64,000 bases of DNA from Gemmatimonadota bacterium. GTDB taxonomy: Bacteria > Gemmatimonadota > Gemmatimonadetes > Longimicrobiales > Gaopeijiaceae. Of the stretch, positions 41,980-50,059 are shown piece by piece (within the stretch, counting starts at the first letter, position 1; the number at the start of each line of letters is the position of its first letter). The notes beneath the pieces are model-generated. The model saw only the letters and a list, made by a program, of their open reading frames with translations. It was not told where the DNA came from and searched no databases. The stretch spans positions 193,511 through 257,510 of the forward strand of contig JAQBXY010000001.1 of assembly GCA_027623325.1 (NCBI GenBank), written 5' to 3'. A program made the position numbers and the translations under genes.

Positions 41980-42557
41980 TGGCAAACGCCAAACCACTCG
42001 CAACGCTCCGTAGCGCGACAGGGATCCCGACCGGCCGTCTCGCCGTGTGGTGGGTCCTCGCGTCCGAAGTCGTAATTTTCGGAGGTCTGTTGGGCGCGTA
42101 TCTCATGCACCGTCTCGGGCACCCCGAGTGGGCCGAGGCAGCGGCACACACGAACACGTGGGTCGGCGCCTTCAACACCTTCGTGCTGCTCAGCTCGAGC
42201 TTCACCGCGGTGCTCGCGCATCAGGCTGCGGAGAAGGGCAACGGCAAGGAAGCAGCCAAGTTGCTCGGCTTCACGATTCTGGGAGCGCTGACATTCCTGA
42301 TCGTGAAGAGTGGCGAGTGGACGTACGAGATCATGCACGGCTATACGATCACCGCGAACAATTTCTGGTCCTTCTACTACACGGCCGCCGGTCTGCACGC
42401 GCTGCACGTAATTGCGGGCGCAATCATCATGGGCTTCGTGGCCGTCGACGCATACCGGGGTCGTGAACTCCATCGGGTTGAACTGATCGGGATCTATTGG
42501 CACTTCGTCGATGTGGTCTGGATCTTCCTGTTCCCGCTTCTCTACATCGCGAAGTAG
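41979..42557 (+). CDS. coxC: Cytochrome c oxidase subunit III (first copy)
   Basis: 192 residues from the ATG sharing its A with the coxA stop; a GTG three bases earlier is an alternative. Five membrane segments are seen: LAVWWVLASEVVIFGGLLGAY, the ATNTW-like TNTWVGAFNTFVLLSSSFTAV, LLGFTILGALTFLIVKSG, FYYTAAGLHALHVIAGAIIMG, and HFVDVVWIFLFPLLYIA. The last carries the conserved HFVDVVW motif of the family. It supports stability of the proton-pumping core. A second, different subunit III lies at 43253. Confidence 0.92.
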   Translation: MANAKPLATLRSATGIPTGRLAVWWVLASEVVIFGGLLGAYLMHRLGHPEWAEAAAHTNTWVGAFNTFVLLSSSFTAVLAHQAAEKGNGKEAAKLLGFTILGALTFLIVKSGEWTYEIMHGYTITANNFWSFYYTAAGLHALHVIAGAIIMGFVAVDAYRGRELHRVELIGIYWHFVDVVWIFLFPLLYIAK

Positions 42558-42563
42558 GGCGAA

Positions 42564-43238
42564 ATGTCAGACCACCAAGACCACCACGACGGACACCAGG
42601 TCAACTACAAGAAGATCTACTTCATTCTGCTCGGCCTCCTGGTCGTCAGTGTGGCGGGTCCCTTCCTCGAGATTCTCTGGGTCACACTGCTGACGGCGTT
42701 CGGGATCGCGATCGTGAAGGCCCGGCTCGTCATCAACAACTTCATGCACCTCAAGTGGGAAAAGAGGCTCGTGAAGTGGGTGCTCACGACCTCTCTCCTG
42801 CTCATGGGATTGATGTTCGCGGGTGTCGCTCCCGACGTGATGAACCACGAGGGCAACAATTGGGAAAATTTGGCCGCCCAGGCGGCGGTTGCGCGCGGCG
42901 TCGCCGGCGAGCACGAAGAGGAAGAAGCTGAAGATGTGGTGGAGGTGGTCGTCGGTTTCAGCGCGCAGAGCACTTTCACAGTCGTGTGTGGCGCATGCCA
43001 TGGCGCGGCCGGTGACGGTACCGGCGCGGCGGCGGCGGCGCTGAATCCGCGTCCGGCAAGCTTCATCGACCCCGTGTTCTGGGAGACCCGTGACCGGGAT
43101 CGCATCCTGACGGTGATTCGTGACGGAGCGGCTGCGGTCGGTGGATCGCCCCTCATGGTGCCTTGGCGTGCCAGTTACGACGACGAACAGATTCAGGCTC
43201 TGACGGATTACGTCATGAGTCTTCGGCCGAACGAGTAG
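42564..43238 (+). CDS. Cytochrome oxidase subunit IV-like membrane protein fused to a cytochrome c domain
   Basis: 224 residues. The N-terminal 90 residues resemble prokaryotic subunit IV, with two to three helices (IYFILLGLLVVSVAGPFLEI, VTLLTAFGIAIVKARLVINNFMHLKW, WVLTTSLLLMGLMFAGVAP). An acidic hinge (EHEEEEAEDVVEVV, about 117-130) leads to a class I cytochrome c domain. That domain has VCGACHG (CxxCH at 142-146), a candidate Met ligand M198 in SPLMVPW and the terminal helix QIQALTDYVMSL. The haem domain would sit on the periplasmic side next to CuA and could pass electrons to coxB. This fusion differs from classic caa3 enzymes. Confidence 0.88.
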   Translation: MSDHQDHHDGHQVNYKKIYFILLGLLVVSVAGPFLEILWVTLLTAFGIAIVKARLVINNFMHLKWEKRLVKWVLTTSLLLMGLMFAGVAPDVMNHEGNNWENLAAQAAVARGVAGEHEEEEAEDVVEVVVGFSAQSTFTVVCGACHGAAGDGTGAAAAALNPRPASFIDPVFWETRDRDRILTVIRDGAAAVGGSPLMVPWRASYDDEQIQALTDYVMSLRPNE

Positions 43239-43252
43239 AGAGATCGTCTGAA

Positions 43253-43855
43253 ATGAACGCAGCCTCGGCCGCCTATCCGATCGCAGAGCGTTCGGCGCCC
43301 ATGCGCCGGGAGCCGCTCATCGCGAGCGGCGTGCTCGGCATGCTGATCTTCATTTTCACGGAAGTGATGTTCTTCGCGGGACTCATTTCCGCGCACGCGA
43401 TCGTACGTTCGCAGGTCGCCGGGCAGCTCTGGCCTCCGTACGGTCAGCCTCGGCTGCCGGTGGAGCAGACCGCGATCAACTCGCTCGCGCTGCTCGTGAG
43501 CGGAGTGGTGCTCGCCTTCGCCTGGTTCGCTTACAAGCGTGAGCCGGCCGCGGCGAGGATTCCGCTGCTGCTCTCCATTCTTCTGGGCGCCGTGTTCGTG
43601 GGCTTCCAGGGCATGGAGTGGATGGCCATGTTAGCCGAGGGCCTCACCATACAGTCGAGTACCTACGGTGGGTTTTTTTATCTCATCATCGGAGCTCATG
43701 CGATCCACGCGGTGGGGGCGCTCGCTGCCCTGGCGTGGGCGTTCTACAAGTTGGAGCACACCGAGCTTACAGCGTCGCAGCTCAGCACCGTTTCGACCTT
43801 TTGGTACTTCGTGGTGCTTGTGTGGCCGATACTCTACGTGAAGGTGTACCTGTGA
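43253..43855 (+). CDS. Cytochrome c oxidase subunit III-like protein (second copy)
   Basis: 200 residues from ATG 43253. The membrane segments and motifs belong to the subunit III family: IASGVLGMLIFIFTEVMFFAGLISAHAIVR, VEQTAINSLALLVSGVVLAFAW, LLLSILLGAVFVGFQGMEW, GGFFYLIIGAHAIHAVGALAALAWA and TFWYFVVLVWPILYVKVYL. It is clearly different from the copy at 41979. Both may be in one complex, or this one may stand in for the N-terminal portion missing from the short first copy. The stop overlaps the next gene (GTGA). Confidence 0.9.
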   Translation: MNAASAAYPIAERSAPMRREPLIASGVLGMLIFIFTEVMFFAGLISAHAIVRSQVAGQLWPPYGQPRLPVEQTAINSLALLVSGVVLAFAWFAYKREPAAARIPLLLSILLGAVFVGFQGMEWMAMLAEGLTIQSSTYGGFFYLIIGAHAIHAVGALAALAWAFYKLEHTELTASQLSTVSTFWYFVVLVWPILYVKVYL

Positions 43856-44106
43856 ACCGGGGTTGGATCTGCGTTCTGTCCTTGGCGCTACTCCTGGTTC
43901 TGCCGGAGGTCGTCCTCGCCTGTCCGGTTTGCTTCGATTCCAGCGACGAGAATCGCCAAGCTTTCCTCGCGACCACGGCGTTCCTGAGTCTCCTCCCCCT
44001 CGGGATGGTAGCCGGGACGGGCCTCTGGATGCGCAAGCGGTCCCGCGACCTCGACAAGCGCGATTCGGCCGAGGCTGCAGGCGAACGGAACGAATCGAAT
44101 CGGTAA
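43852..44106 (+). CDS. 84-residue exported or membrane protein with CPVC motif
   Basis: Starts at GTG overlapping the subunit III stop (GTGA). A signal-like N-terminus (WICVLSLALLLVLPEVVLA) is followed at once by CPVCFDSSDENR. A second hydrophobic stretch comes next (FLATTAFLSLLPLGMVAGTGLWM) and then a charged tail (RKRSRDLDKRDSAEAAGERN). The CPVC pair at the membrane surface next to a CuA oxidase suggests copper handling or thiol chemistry in assembly. I do not recognise a named family, so this stays an inference. Confidence 0.65.
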   Translation: MNRGWICVLSLALLLVLPEVVLACPVCFDSSDENRQAFLATTAFLSLLPLGMVAGTGLWMRKRSRDLDKRDSAEAAGERNESNR

Positions 44107-44146
44107 GTAGCTCGGTTCAATAGCGCCTCGACCTTGCGCGAACACC

Positions 44147-44944
44147 GTGGTGGCAGCACGAACGAGGCTGCGTTTCGCCCTGCCGACTACGAGTGACGAT
44201 CTGAGCACGCCTTCCGACCAGGATTCCCCAGGATCCGAAGCTCCACCACCGAGCGGACCGCTGAAGCCCGTGCGCCGGGTGTACAAGCCCACGAGTGGTT
44301 GACGCGACGTAGACCAGTTCGAGCAGGTCCTGAAGTTTCGGGCGTTTGGTTGGTCGCTGGTCGGGGCGTTCCTCGGGTTCCTGCTGGGGATGTTCTTGGG
44401 AGTTCAGGGCAAGGCCGGCGCGGGTGTGGTGTTGCTCACGACGTTCATCGGGTGGGCCACGTCGTACTTCGGGCCCCTGACGATTCTCCACTTCGCCGCC
44501 CAAGCGGGCTCCTCGCTGTACAATCCATCGGGGAAGAGCACGCCCCACAAGAGGGAGTACTCGCTCGCCGAGTCCCACGCTGTGCGAGGCGAGTTTCAAG
44601 AGGCTGTCGACGCATTCACGGCGGCGATTGCCGAGGACCCCACGGACCCGATCCCCTACCTCCGAGTGGCGAGGATTCAACGGGATCAGCTTAAGGACAA
44701 CGAGGCTGCAGCCCGTTGGTTCAAGAGCGCACTCGACGAGTCGCAGATGCACTCTGGGCTACGGACGTTGACCCGCAAGGAGCTCGTCGAGCTATACGAG
44801 GTGCGGATGTCACAACCGCGACGAGCAGCTCCTTTGCTGGCCCGGATCGCAGAGGAACGTGCAGGCACCCCCGAGGGTGATGCTGCGAGTAAGGAGCTGA
44901 CGCGCATCAAGGCCATGCTCGCGTCGGAGAGGCACGACGGGTGA
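44147..44944 (+). CDS. TPR-repeat membrane protein whose reading frame is interrupted by an in-frame TGA
   Basis: The C-terminal part (from about 44560) holds tetratricopeptide-like helices (SLAESHAVRGEFQEAVDAFTAAIAEDPTDP, YLRVARIQRDQLKDNEAAARWFKSAL). Before it lie two membrane segments (AFGWSLVGAFLGFLLGMFLG, LLTTFIGWATSYFGPLTIL). The first ATG in frame is at 44390, inside the first membrane segment. Upstream the same frame encodes a Pro/Ser/Asp-rich tail (SDDLSTPSDQDSPGSEAPPP, then KPVRRVYKPTSG) that could begin at GTG 44147 or 44150. It is broken only by TGA at 44300-44302, with no ATG, GTG or TTG between that stop and the membrane helix. It looks like one 265-residue protein with a nonsense change or base error. 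The stop overlaps the next gene (GTGA). Confidence 0.65.
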
Positions 44945-46269
44945 CGTTCGCATCGAGAGCTTCGATCGGGCCCGGAGACTTCGTGCGCTTCTATCTACCT
45001 CTCGTCGCGACGAGCTACCTCCTCACCGCCACCAACCCCCTCTTGGCCGCGGCGTTGGCACGGACCTCGGATCCCGCCACAGCTCTTGCAGGCTACGGCG
45101 TAGCCTTCGCGCTGATGGGCGTCCTCTACGCTCCGCTCCTGGTTATTCAGCAGGTGGCAGCTGCACGTCTCCTCAGCGTCGGCGACCTGACTCCGGTCCG
45201 GCGCCTAGCGGTCGTGTTCGGACTGTTGCTCACCGGAGTAGCCGCCCTGGTAGCGTTCACCCCGATCGGTACGTTCGTGTTCGAACGAATCGTGGGCGTT
45301 CACGACGCCATTCTCGACGAGGCGATGTCTGCGATGACGGCGCTGTGGCCGGTGCCGGCGCTCACGGGCGTTCGGGCGTTGCATCAGGGCCGCCTCGTCG
45401 CCGGGCACCGCACGAATCTCATCGCCGTTGCGACGGGTGCGCGGGCGGCGGTACTGGCTATCGTGGCGTTTTCGCTCACGACGACACCGGTGGGCGCTTG
45501 GCTCGGTGGCGTGGCGTTCACCGCAGGCCTCGCGGTCGAGGCGTTACTCGTAACCCTCGCACCTGCTCCGACGCCGACGGTCCCGGAACGGAGTGAACTC
45601 GAGTCAGAAGGTGAAGACCGTCTCCTTTCCTTCTCGACGCCTCTGATGTTGAACGTCGTACTTTGGTGGAGCACTCCGCTGATCATCACCTCTGTACTGG
45701 CGCGTACGCCCGAACCGGACTGTTCGATCGCTGCGTTTACCGTCGTCGAGGCGGTTGCCTGGTTTCTGACGGCCCCGGTCGGGCAGCTTCAGCATGCTTC
45801 CCTGGCGCTCGTCGACTGCAGACCTGCGCACCAGCGTATCAGACTCTATGCCGGCGGACTCGCCGTCACCGTGACACTCTTCCTGGGAGTCCTCGCGATC
45901 CCGTCGATCCGGGAGGCGATCCTATGGACGGGCTTCCGTCTTGACCCCTCGCTCCTGGAGCCTGCCGGGCTCGCTTTCCCTGTCGCTGCGCTCTATCCGG
46001 CGTTGTATGGCCACCGCCAATACTACCAGGGACTGTTCGTGCGCGTCGGTTGCACCGGTCTCGTAGGACGTAGCGCGGTGCTGCGAATCGTCGTGATCCT
46101 CGCGGCGGCACCACTGCTGCTGGGTCCGATGGGTGCGAATGGCGCCCGACTCGGGGTTACCCTTGCAGTCGTGGGACTCCTGGCCGAAGCGGCGTTCCTC
46201 GAAGTGACCGCGCGGATGCGTGTGTTACCGCTACTGACGCTGGCCGCGCAGGATACTCAGTCCCCCTAG
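44941..46269 (+). CDS. Polytopic membrane transporter, MATE/flippase-like
   Basis: 442 residues from a GTG overlapping the TPR gene stop. About twelve hydrophobic segments are seen (for example YLPLVATSYLLTATNPLLAAALA, LAVVFGLLLTGVAALVAFTPIG, AVLAIVAFSLTTTPVGAWLGG, LAVTVTLFLGVLAIPSI). The N-terminal FYLPLVATSYLLTATNPLLAAALAR and the internal VRALHQGRLVAGHRTNLIAVATGARA repeat-like pattern resemble the MATE/MOP flippase superfamily. I cannot assign substrate or subfamily. It ends in a four-base overlap with the stop of the convergent lipoprotein gene. Confidence 0.6.
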   Translation: MTFASRASIGPGDFVRFYLPLVATSYLLTATNPLLAAALARTSDPATALAGYGVAFALMGVLYAPLLVIQQVAAARLLSVGDLTPVRRLAVVFGLLLTGVAALVAFTPIGTFVFERIVGVHDAILDEAMSAMTALWPVPALTGVRALHQGRLVAGHRTNLIAVATGARAAVLAIVAFSLTTTPVGAWLGGVAFTAGLAVEALLVTLAPAPTPTVPERSELESEGEDRLLSFSTPLMLNVVLWWSTPLIITSVLARTPEPDCSIAAFTVVEAVAWFLTAPVGQLQHASLALVDCRPAHQRIRLYAGGLAVTVTLFLGVLAIPSIREAILWTGFRLDPSLLEPAGLAFPVAALYPALYGHRQYYQGLFVRVGCTGLVGRSAVLRIVVILAAAPLLLGPMGANGARLGVTLAVVGLLAEAAFLEVTARMRVLPLLTLAAQDTQSP

Positions 46270-46931
46270 GACTGATTGGAGCTGTTCTCGATCCGCCAAT
46301 CGTCTATGCGTACGTCGAGTCGATGGTTCACTCGAATGCCGGCGATACCATAGGGCCGAACGCGCGCAGCGGGGAAAGCGAACACGACCTCTCCGTTGAC
46401 CAGGAACCGGGCGTCGCCGTCGAACACATCCACAGCAAGTGTGTTTTCCGGCTCATCATCGTCGGCCGTAACCGAGCGGACCGCGGCGTGAGGGGTCCAG
46501 TCCGCGAGCGTTTCCGTGGTCTCGCCGATTCGGCGCTTTACCAAAAAGTCCCCGGTCGGCCGAATGAGCAGATAGGTGTATTCGAGGTCCGGTCCCTCCA
46601 GGTCTAGCCCGCCCACGAACATTCCGTACGCTTCCCGATAACCCACGGGAGCGCCGTATTGGACGAAAGTGGCCTCGATGTGGAAGGGGCCACTCGTGAC
46701 CGTATCATCGGAGCGGTACGCGATTCCAGCGGGCCCGGTCTGGACCCGGATGCCGTCATCGTCTTCTACGAGCTGGAACTGCTCCATCGCGCTCGACTCG
46801 CTGTCGAGGCGCACAGCGAAGCTGGGTCTCGCCGACACGCCTGTCTCGCCCGATTGCTCGGGCACCGACGCCGGCGCGCAGGCGAGCGAGCCCAGTAGTC
46901 CGACTGCCGCCCCCATCATCATCCTCTTCAT
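46266..46931 (-). CDS. Lipoprotein with a concanavalin/DUF1080-like beta domain
   Basis: 221 residues. A lipoprotein signal ([18 protein letters not shown], Cys18) is followed by a beta-sandwich-like domain (IRVQTGPAGIAYRSDDTVTSGPFHIEATFVQYG, YTYLLIRPTGDFLVKRRIG, NTLAVDVFDGDARFLVNGEVVFAF, YGIAGIRVNHRLDVRIDDWRI). This is the layout of LamG/DUF1080-type domains that bind sugars or polymers. Function is unknown. It starts with an ATGA overlap on the VWA gene stop, so it is the second gene of that transcript. Confidence 0.75.
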   Translation of the reverse strand: MKRMMMGAAVGLLGSLACAPASVPEQSGETGVSARPSFAVRLDSESSAMEQFQLVEDDDGIRVQTGPAGIAYRSDDTVTSGPFHIEATFVQYGAPVGYREAYGMFVGGLDLEGPDLEYTYLLIRPTGDFLVKRRIGETTETLADWTPHAAVRSVTADDDEPENTLAVDVFDGDARFLVNGEVVFAFPAARVRPYGIAGIRVNHRLDVRIDDWRIENSSNQS

Positions 46932-48220
46932 CCCGCTCTCCGGCGCTTGTTGCGCATAAAGTCCATCATGATGTATTGGCCGAGCGTCTGCGTACTCGTG
47001 AAATACGCCTTTCCTCGTGCAATCTCGGAGACCTTCTGAACGAACTGGACGAGGTACGGATCGTTCGCAAGCATGAACGTATTGATCAAGATGCCTCCCT
47101 TCCGGCAGGCCGAGACCTCCTGGAAGGTCCGCTTCAGGATCATCGGATCGAGGCCGCCGGAGTTCGTGTACACCCGGCCGTCAGGCAGGGTCATCGCGCT
47201 CGGCTTGCCGTCGGTGATCATGATGATCTGCCGCATGTCCTTGTTCTGCGACGTGAGGATCCGTCGCGCGATTTCGATACCTTCGGCCGTGTTGGTGTGG
47301 AACGGCCCCACCTGCGCCTTGCCGAGTTGCGAGAGCGGGATTTCCGCCGCGCGATCGCCGAACGTCACGACCCGCAGCGAATCTCCGGGAAACTGCGTCC
47401 GGATCATGTGCGACATTGCGAGGGCGACACGCTTCGCGGGCGCGAACCGATCTTCACCGTACAAGACCATCGAATGACTGATGTCGAGTAGGAGCACTGT
47501 CGCGCACGACGAGCGGTACTCCGACTGGTGCACCATGAGGTCACCGTAGTCGAGATTGAGCGGAACGGAGAGGCCTTCGCGCTCGATGGCGTTCTTGAGC
47601 GTGGCGGCGATATCCAGGTTCAACGTGTCGCCGAACTCGTAGGGCTTCGACGCGGCCTCCACCTCGACACCGGTCGACAAGTGGGGTGTGTCGTGAGATC
47701 CCGCGCTCGACTTTCCAAGAGCCGACAACAGGCCCTTCAGAGCTCGGTGTCCGAGGAAGTCCATCCCCTTCTGGGTGAGGTTGAACTGTACCTGTTGAGC
47801 CGCGGCCTTGGCTTCGTCGATCTCACCCTGCCCGGTCACGTCGTAGGTGCCGCCTGGCATCTGCGCGTTGCCCGTCTCGAGGTCGATGAATCCTTCCTCG
47901 ACCATCCGTTGAATCAACTCGTCCAGCAGCTCCGCGATCCTCTGGCGGATCTGTTCGTCCCCCTGACCTTCTCCGCGTAGCTCATCGATCATCTCTGAGG
48001 TCAGCTGACCGCTTTCCACGAGAGCTTTCAGAAGGGCGTTCTTCAAAGAATCGGCGGAGTTCACATCGTCGTCCCCCGACCATCCCCAGTACGGGTGGTA
48101 GTGAGGACCTCCCGCGAAGCCGCCGTCCATGAGAAAGTCGGACAGGTGCTCCAGGAGGGACTCGAGATTCAGCGCGTCGAGCCAGCGGCCTTTGTACTTC
48201 GAATACGTCGTGAAGCGCAT
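46928..48220 (-). CDS. VWA-domain protein, probable partner of the MoxR/ChlI-like ATPase
   Basis: 430 residues, no signal peptide. The N-terminal half is charged and helical ([42 protein letters not shown]). The C-terminal half is a von Willebrand A domain with the MIDAS site DISHS (246-250), the Thr region [12 protein letters not shown] and [15 protein letters not shown]. Such proteins act with MoxR or BchI-like AAA+ ATPases in chaperone or metal-insertion systems. A ChlI-like ATPase lies at 52664-54133 on the same strand, about 4.4 kb upstream in the direction of transcription. The client is unknown. Confidence 0.87.
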   Translation of the reverse strand: MRFTTYSKYKGRWLDALNLESLLEHLSDFLMDGGFAGGPHYHPYWGWSGDDDVNSADSLKNALLKALVESGQLTSEMIDELRGEGQGDEQIRQRIAELLDELIQRMVEEGFIDLETGNAQMPGGTYDVTGQGEIDEAKAAAQQVQFNLTQKGMDFLGHRALKGLLSALGKSSAGSHDTPHLSTGVEVEAASKPYEFGDTLNLDIAATLKNAIEREGLSVPLNLDYGDLMVHQSEYRSSCATVLLLDISHSMVLYGEDRFAPAKRVALAMSHMIRTQFPGDSLRVVTFGDRAAEIPLSQLGKAQVGPFHTNTAEGIEIARRILTSQNKDMRQIIMITDGKPSAMTLPDGRVYTNSGGLDPMILKRTFQEVSACRKGGILINTFMLANDPYLVQFVQKVSEIARGKAYFTSTQTLGQYIMMDFMRNKRRRAG

Positions 48221-48254
48221 GACACCATGCTATGGGGCGAGGTACCTTCTCGCC

Positions 48255-49364
48255 ATGAAGTACCAGAAGATCGATCTCACGGCCACGACTCGACTCCGAC
48301 GTGCGCTGTTGGAGTACTACGACCGTGCTGCCCGTGACCTGCCGTGGCGTCTCGCCACCGACCCGTATCGGGTGCTGGTGTCGGAGGTCATGCTACAACA
48401 GACCCGGGTCGAGACCGTGAAGAGTTACTACGTACCCTGGCTCGAGCAGTTCCCCGGGATCGCTGAACTAGCCGCTGCGAATGACGACGAGGTGATGAAA
48501 GCGTGGGAGGGCCTTGGATACTATCGGCGGGCCCGGAACCTGCATCAGAGCGCGCGGGTCGTGCGAGAGAGTCACAACGGGGAGATTCCCTCCGACTACG
48601 CCGGTCTTCGCTCACTACCGGGTGTCGGCGAGTACACGGCCGGGGCCGTGGCGAGCATCGCGTTCGGCGAACGCGTGCCCGCTGTGGACGGCAACGTTCG
48701 AAGAGTGCTCGCGCGCCTGTTCGATGTGTCCGAGCCCGGAACTGCGTGGTTGAGGGATACCGCCGCGGCACTCGTTGACGAGAGTCGACCCGGCGATTGG
48801 AACCAGGCGTTGATGGAACTCGGAGCGACCCTCTGCACCCCGCGGTCGCCTACGTGCGAAGCATGCCCGGTCGCACGGTGGTGCGCAGCACGTGCGCTGG
48901 GGACGCAGGCCGAACGACCGATGGCGAAGACTTCGCCCCATGTGAAGGAATCGGCGTACGTTCTTGCGGTATTTCATCGCGATGGCCGTGTCCTACTCGC
49001 CAAGCGTCCACCCGATGGGCTGTTGGCTGGCTTGTGGGCGTTTCCCGAAAGGCCTGTTCTCGATGGCATCGATGCCGCGGAGGTCACAGCCGAGATGGCC
49101 GCCGAGTGGGGACTGGAGCCAGTGGGCCCGCAACTCCGTCTGCCGGACTGCCCCCATAGGTTTTCACACCTGAACGCCGTCTACATGCCCTGGTCGATCG
49201 AGGTCGTGGGAGCGCCGGATGGGGCTGAGAGCAACTCCCACGGGGCCCGATGGGTCAGGCCCGACGTCCGTGCTGGAGTGGCGCTCCCCGTGGCGCAGCG
49301 AAAGGTTCTCGACTCGTGGTCGGACCAACAGTTCACGGACCAACAGCTCAGGAGAGAGCCTTGA
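48255..49364 (+). CDS. mutY: A/G-specific adenine glycosylase MutY
   Basis: 369 residues from ATG 48255. It removes adenine mispaired with 8-oxoguanine. The helix-hairpin-helix core is complete: catalytic Glu44 in SEVMLQQTRVETV, LPGVGEYTAGAVASIAFG and catalytic Asp145 in VPAVDGNVRR. The [4Fe-4S] loop is Cys194-x6-Cys201-x2-Cys204-x5-Cys210. The C-terminal NUDIX-like MutT domain (AVFHRDGRVLLAKRPPDGLLAGLWAFPE) recognises 8-oxoG. It is divergent from the VWA gene (34 bases apart) and overlaps the creatininase gene (TTGA). Confidence 0.95.
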   Translation: MKYQKIDLTATTRLRRALLEYYDRAARDLPWRLATDPYRVLVSEVMLQQTRVETVKSYYVPWLEQFPGIAELAAANDDEVMKAWEGLGYYRRARNLHQSARVVRESHNGEIPSDYAGLRSLPGVGEYTAGAVASIAFGERVPAVDGNVRRVLARLFDVSEPGTAWLRDTAAALVDESRPGDWNQALMELGATLCTPRSPTCEACPVARWCAARALGTQAERPMAKTSPHVKESAYVLAVFHRDGRVLLAKRPPDGLLAGLWAFPERPVLDGIDAAEVTAEMAAEWGLEPVGPQLRLPDCPHRFSHLNAVYMPWSIEVVGAPDGAESNSHGARWVRPDVRAGVALPVAQRKVLDSWSDQQFTDQQLRREP

Positions 49365-50059
49365 GGATCGCCGACATGACGTGGATGCAGGTCGAGGCGT
49401 ATCTCGACTCGGACGACCGATGTGTCATTCCGCTCGGGAGCACCGAGCAGCATGCCTACCTCAGTCTGGCGACGGATTCGATTCTATCGGAACGGGTAGC
49501 GAACGAGGCGGCTGACCCCCTAGGCGTCCCTGTCTACCCGACCCTCGCGTATGGTATCACTCCCTATTTCATGGCGTATCCAGGCACGGTCACACTGTCG
49601 GTTACCACGTATGAGAAGGTGCTGACCGAGTTGCTCGCCAGCGTGCGGCGGCACGGCTTTCGGCGAATCGTGGTGGTCAACGGACACGGCGGGAACAGTC
49701 CGGCTCGGCCGGCTGCCGAGGCGTGGGCGGCCAACAGAGAGGGGGTAGCCCTCCGCTGGCACGACTGGTGGAAGGCCCCCGGGGTGAGGGCGGCGGTCGA
49801 CTTGGTCGATCCTGACGCCTCGCACGCGTCCTGGATGGAGACGTTTCCGTGGACACGAGTAGCTGGAGTCTCACCGCCCGCGGGACACAAGGCACCGGTG
49901 GACCTTTCCGAGCGGGACGGGATTTCTCTCTCGGGACTACGGACGGTCATCGGCGACGGTTCGTTCGGGGGAGACTACGAACGCTCCGAGGAGGAAATGT
50001 CGGCTTTGTGGGAGATCGCCGTACGTGAGACCCGAGCCTGCCTCGTGGAGGGATGGTGA
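49361..50059 (+). CDS. Creatininase-family amidohydrolase
   Basis: 232 residues from TTG 49361, which overlaps the mutY stop as TTGA; ATG 49376 is an alternative. Metal ligands of the creatininase fold are visible: Glu29 and His31 in PLGSTEQHAYL, Asp39 in LATDSIL, the central motif VVVNGHGGNSPA and a C-terminal Glu region (YERSEEEMSALWE). Family members hydrolyse creatinine, mycofactocin precursors or formylated pterin/F420 intermediates, so the substrate is open. It is coupled to the SDR gene, whose start lies inside its last codons. Confidence 0.86.
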   Translation: MRIADMTWMQVEAYLDSDDRCVIPLGSTEQHAYLSLATDSILSERVANEAADPLGVPVYPTLAYGITPYFMAYPGTVTLSVTTYEKVLTELLASVRRHGFRRIVVVNGHGGNSPARPAAEAWAANREGVALRWHDWWKAPGVRAAVDLVDPDASHASWMETFPWTRVAGVSPPAGHKAPVDLSERDGISLSGLRTVIGDGSFGGDYERSEEEMSALWEIAVRETRACLVEGW

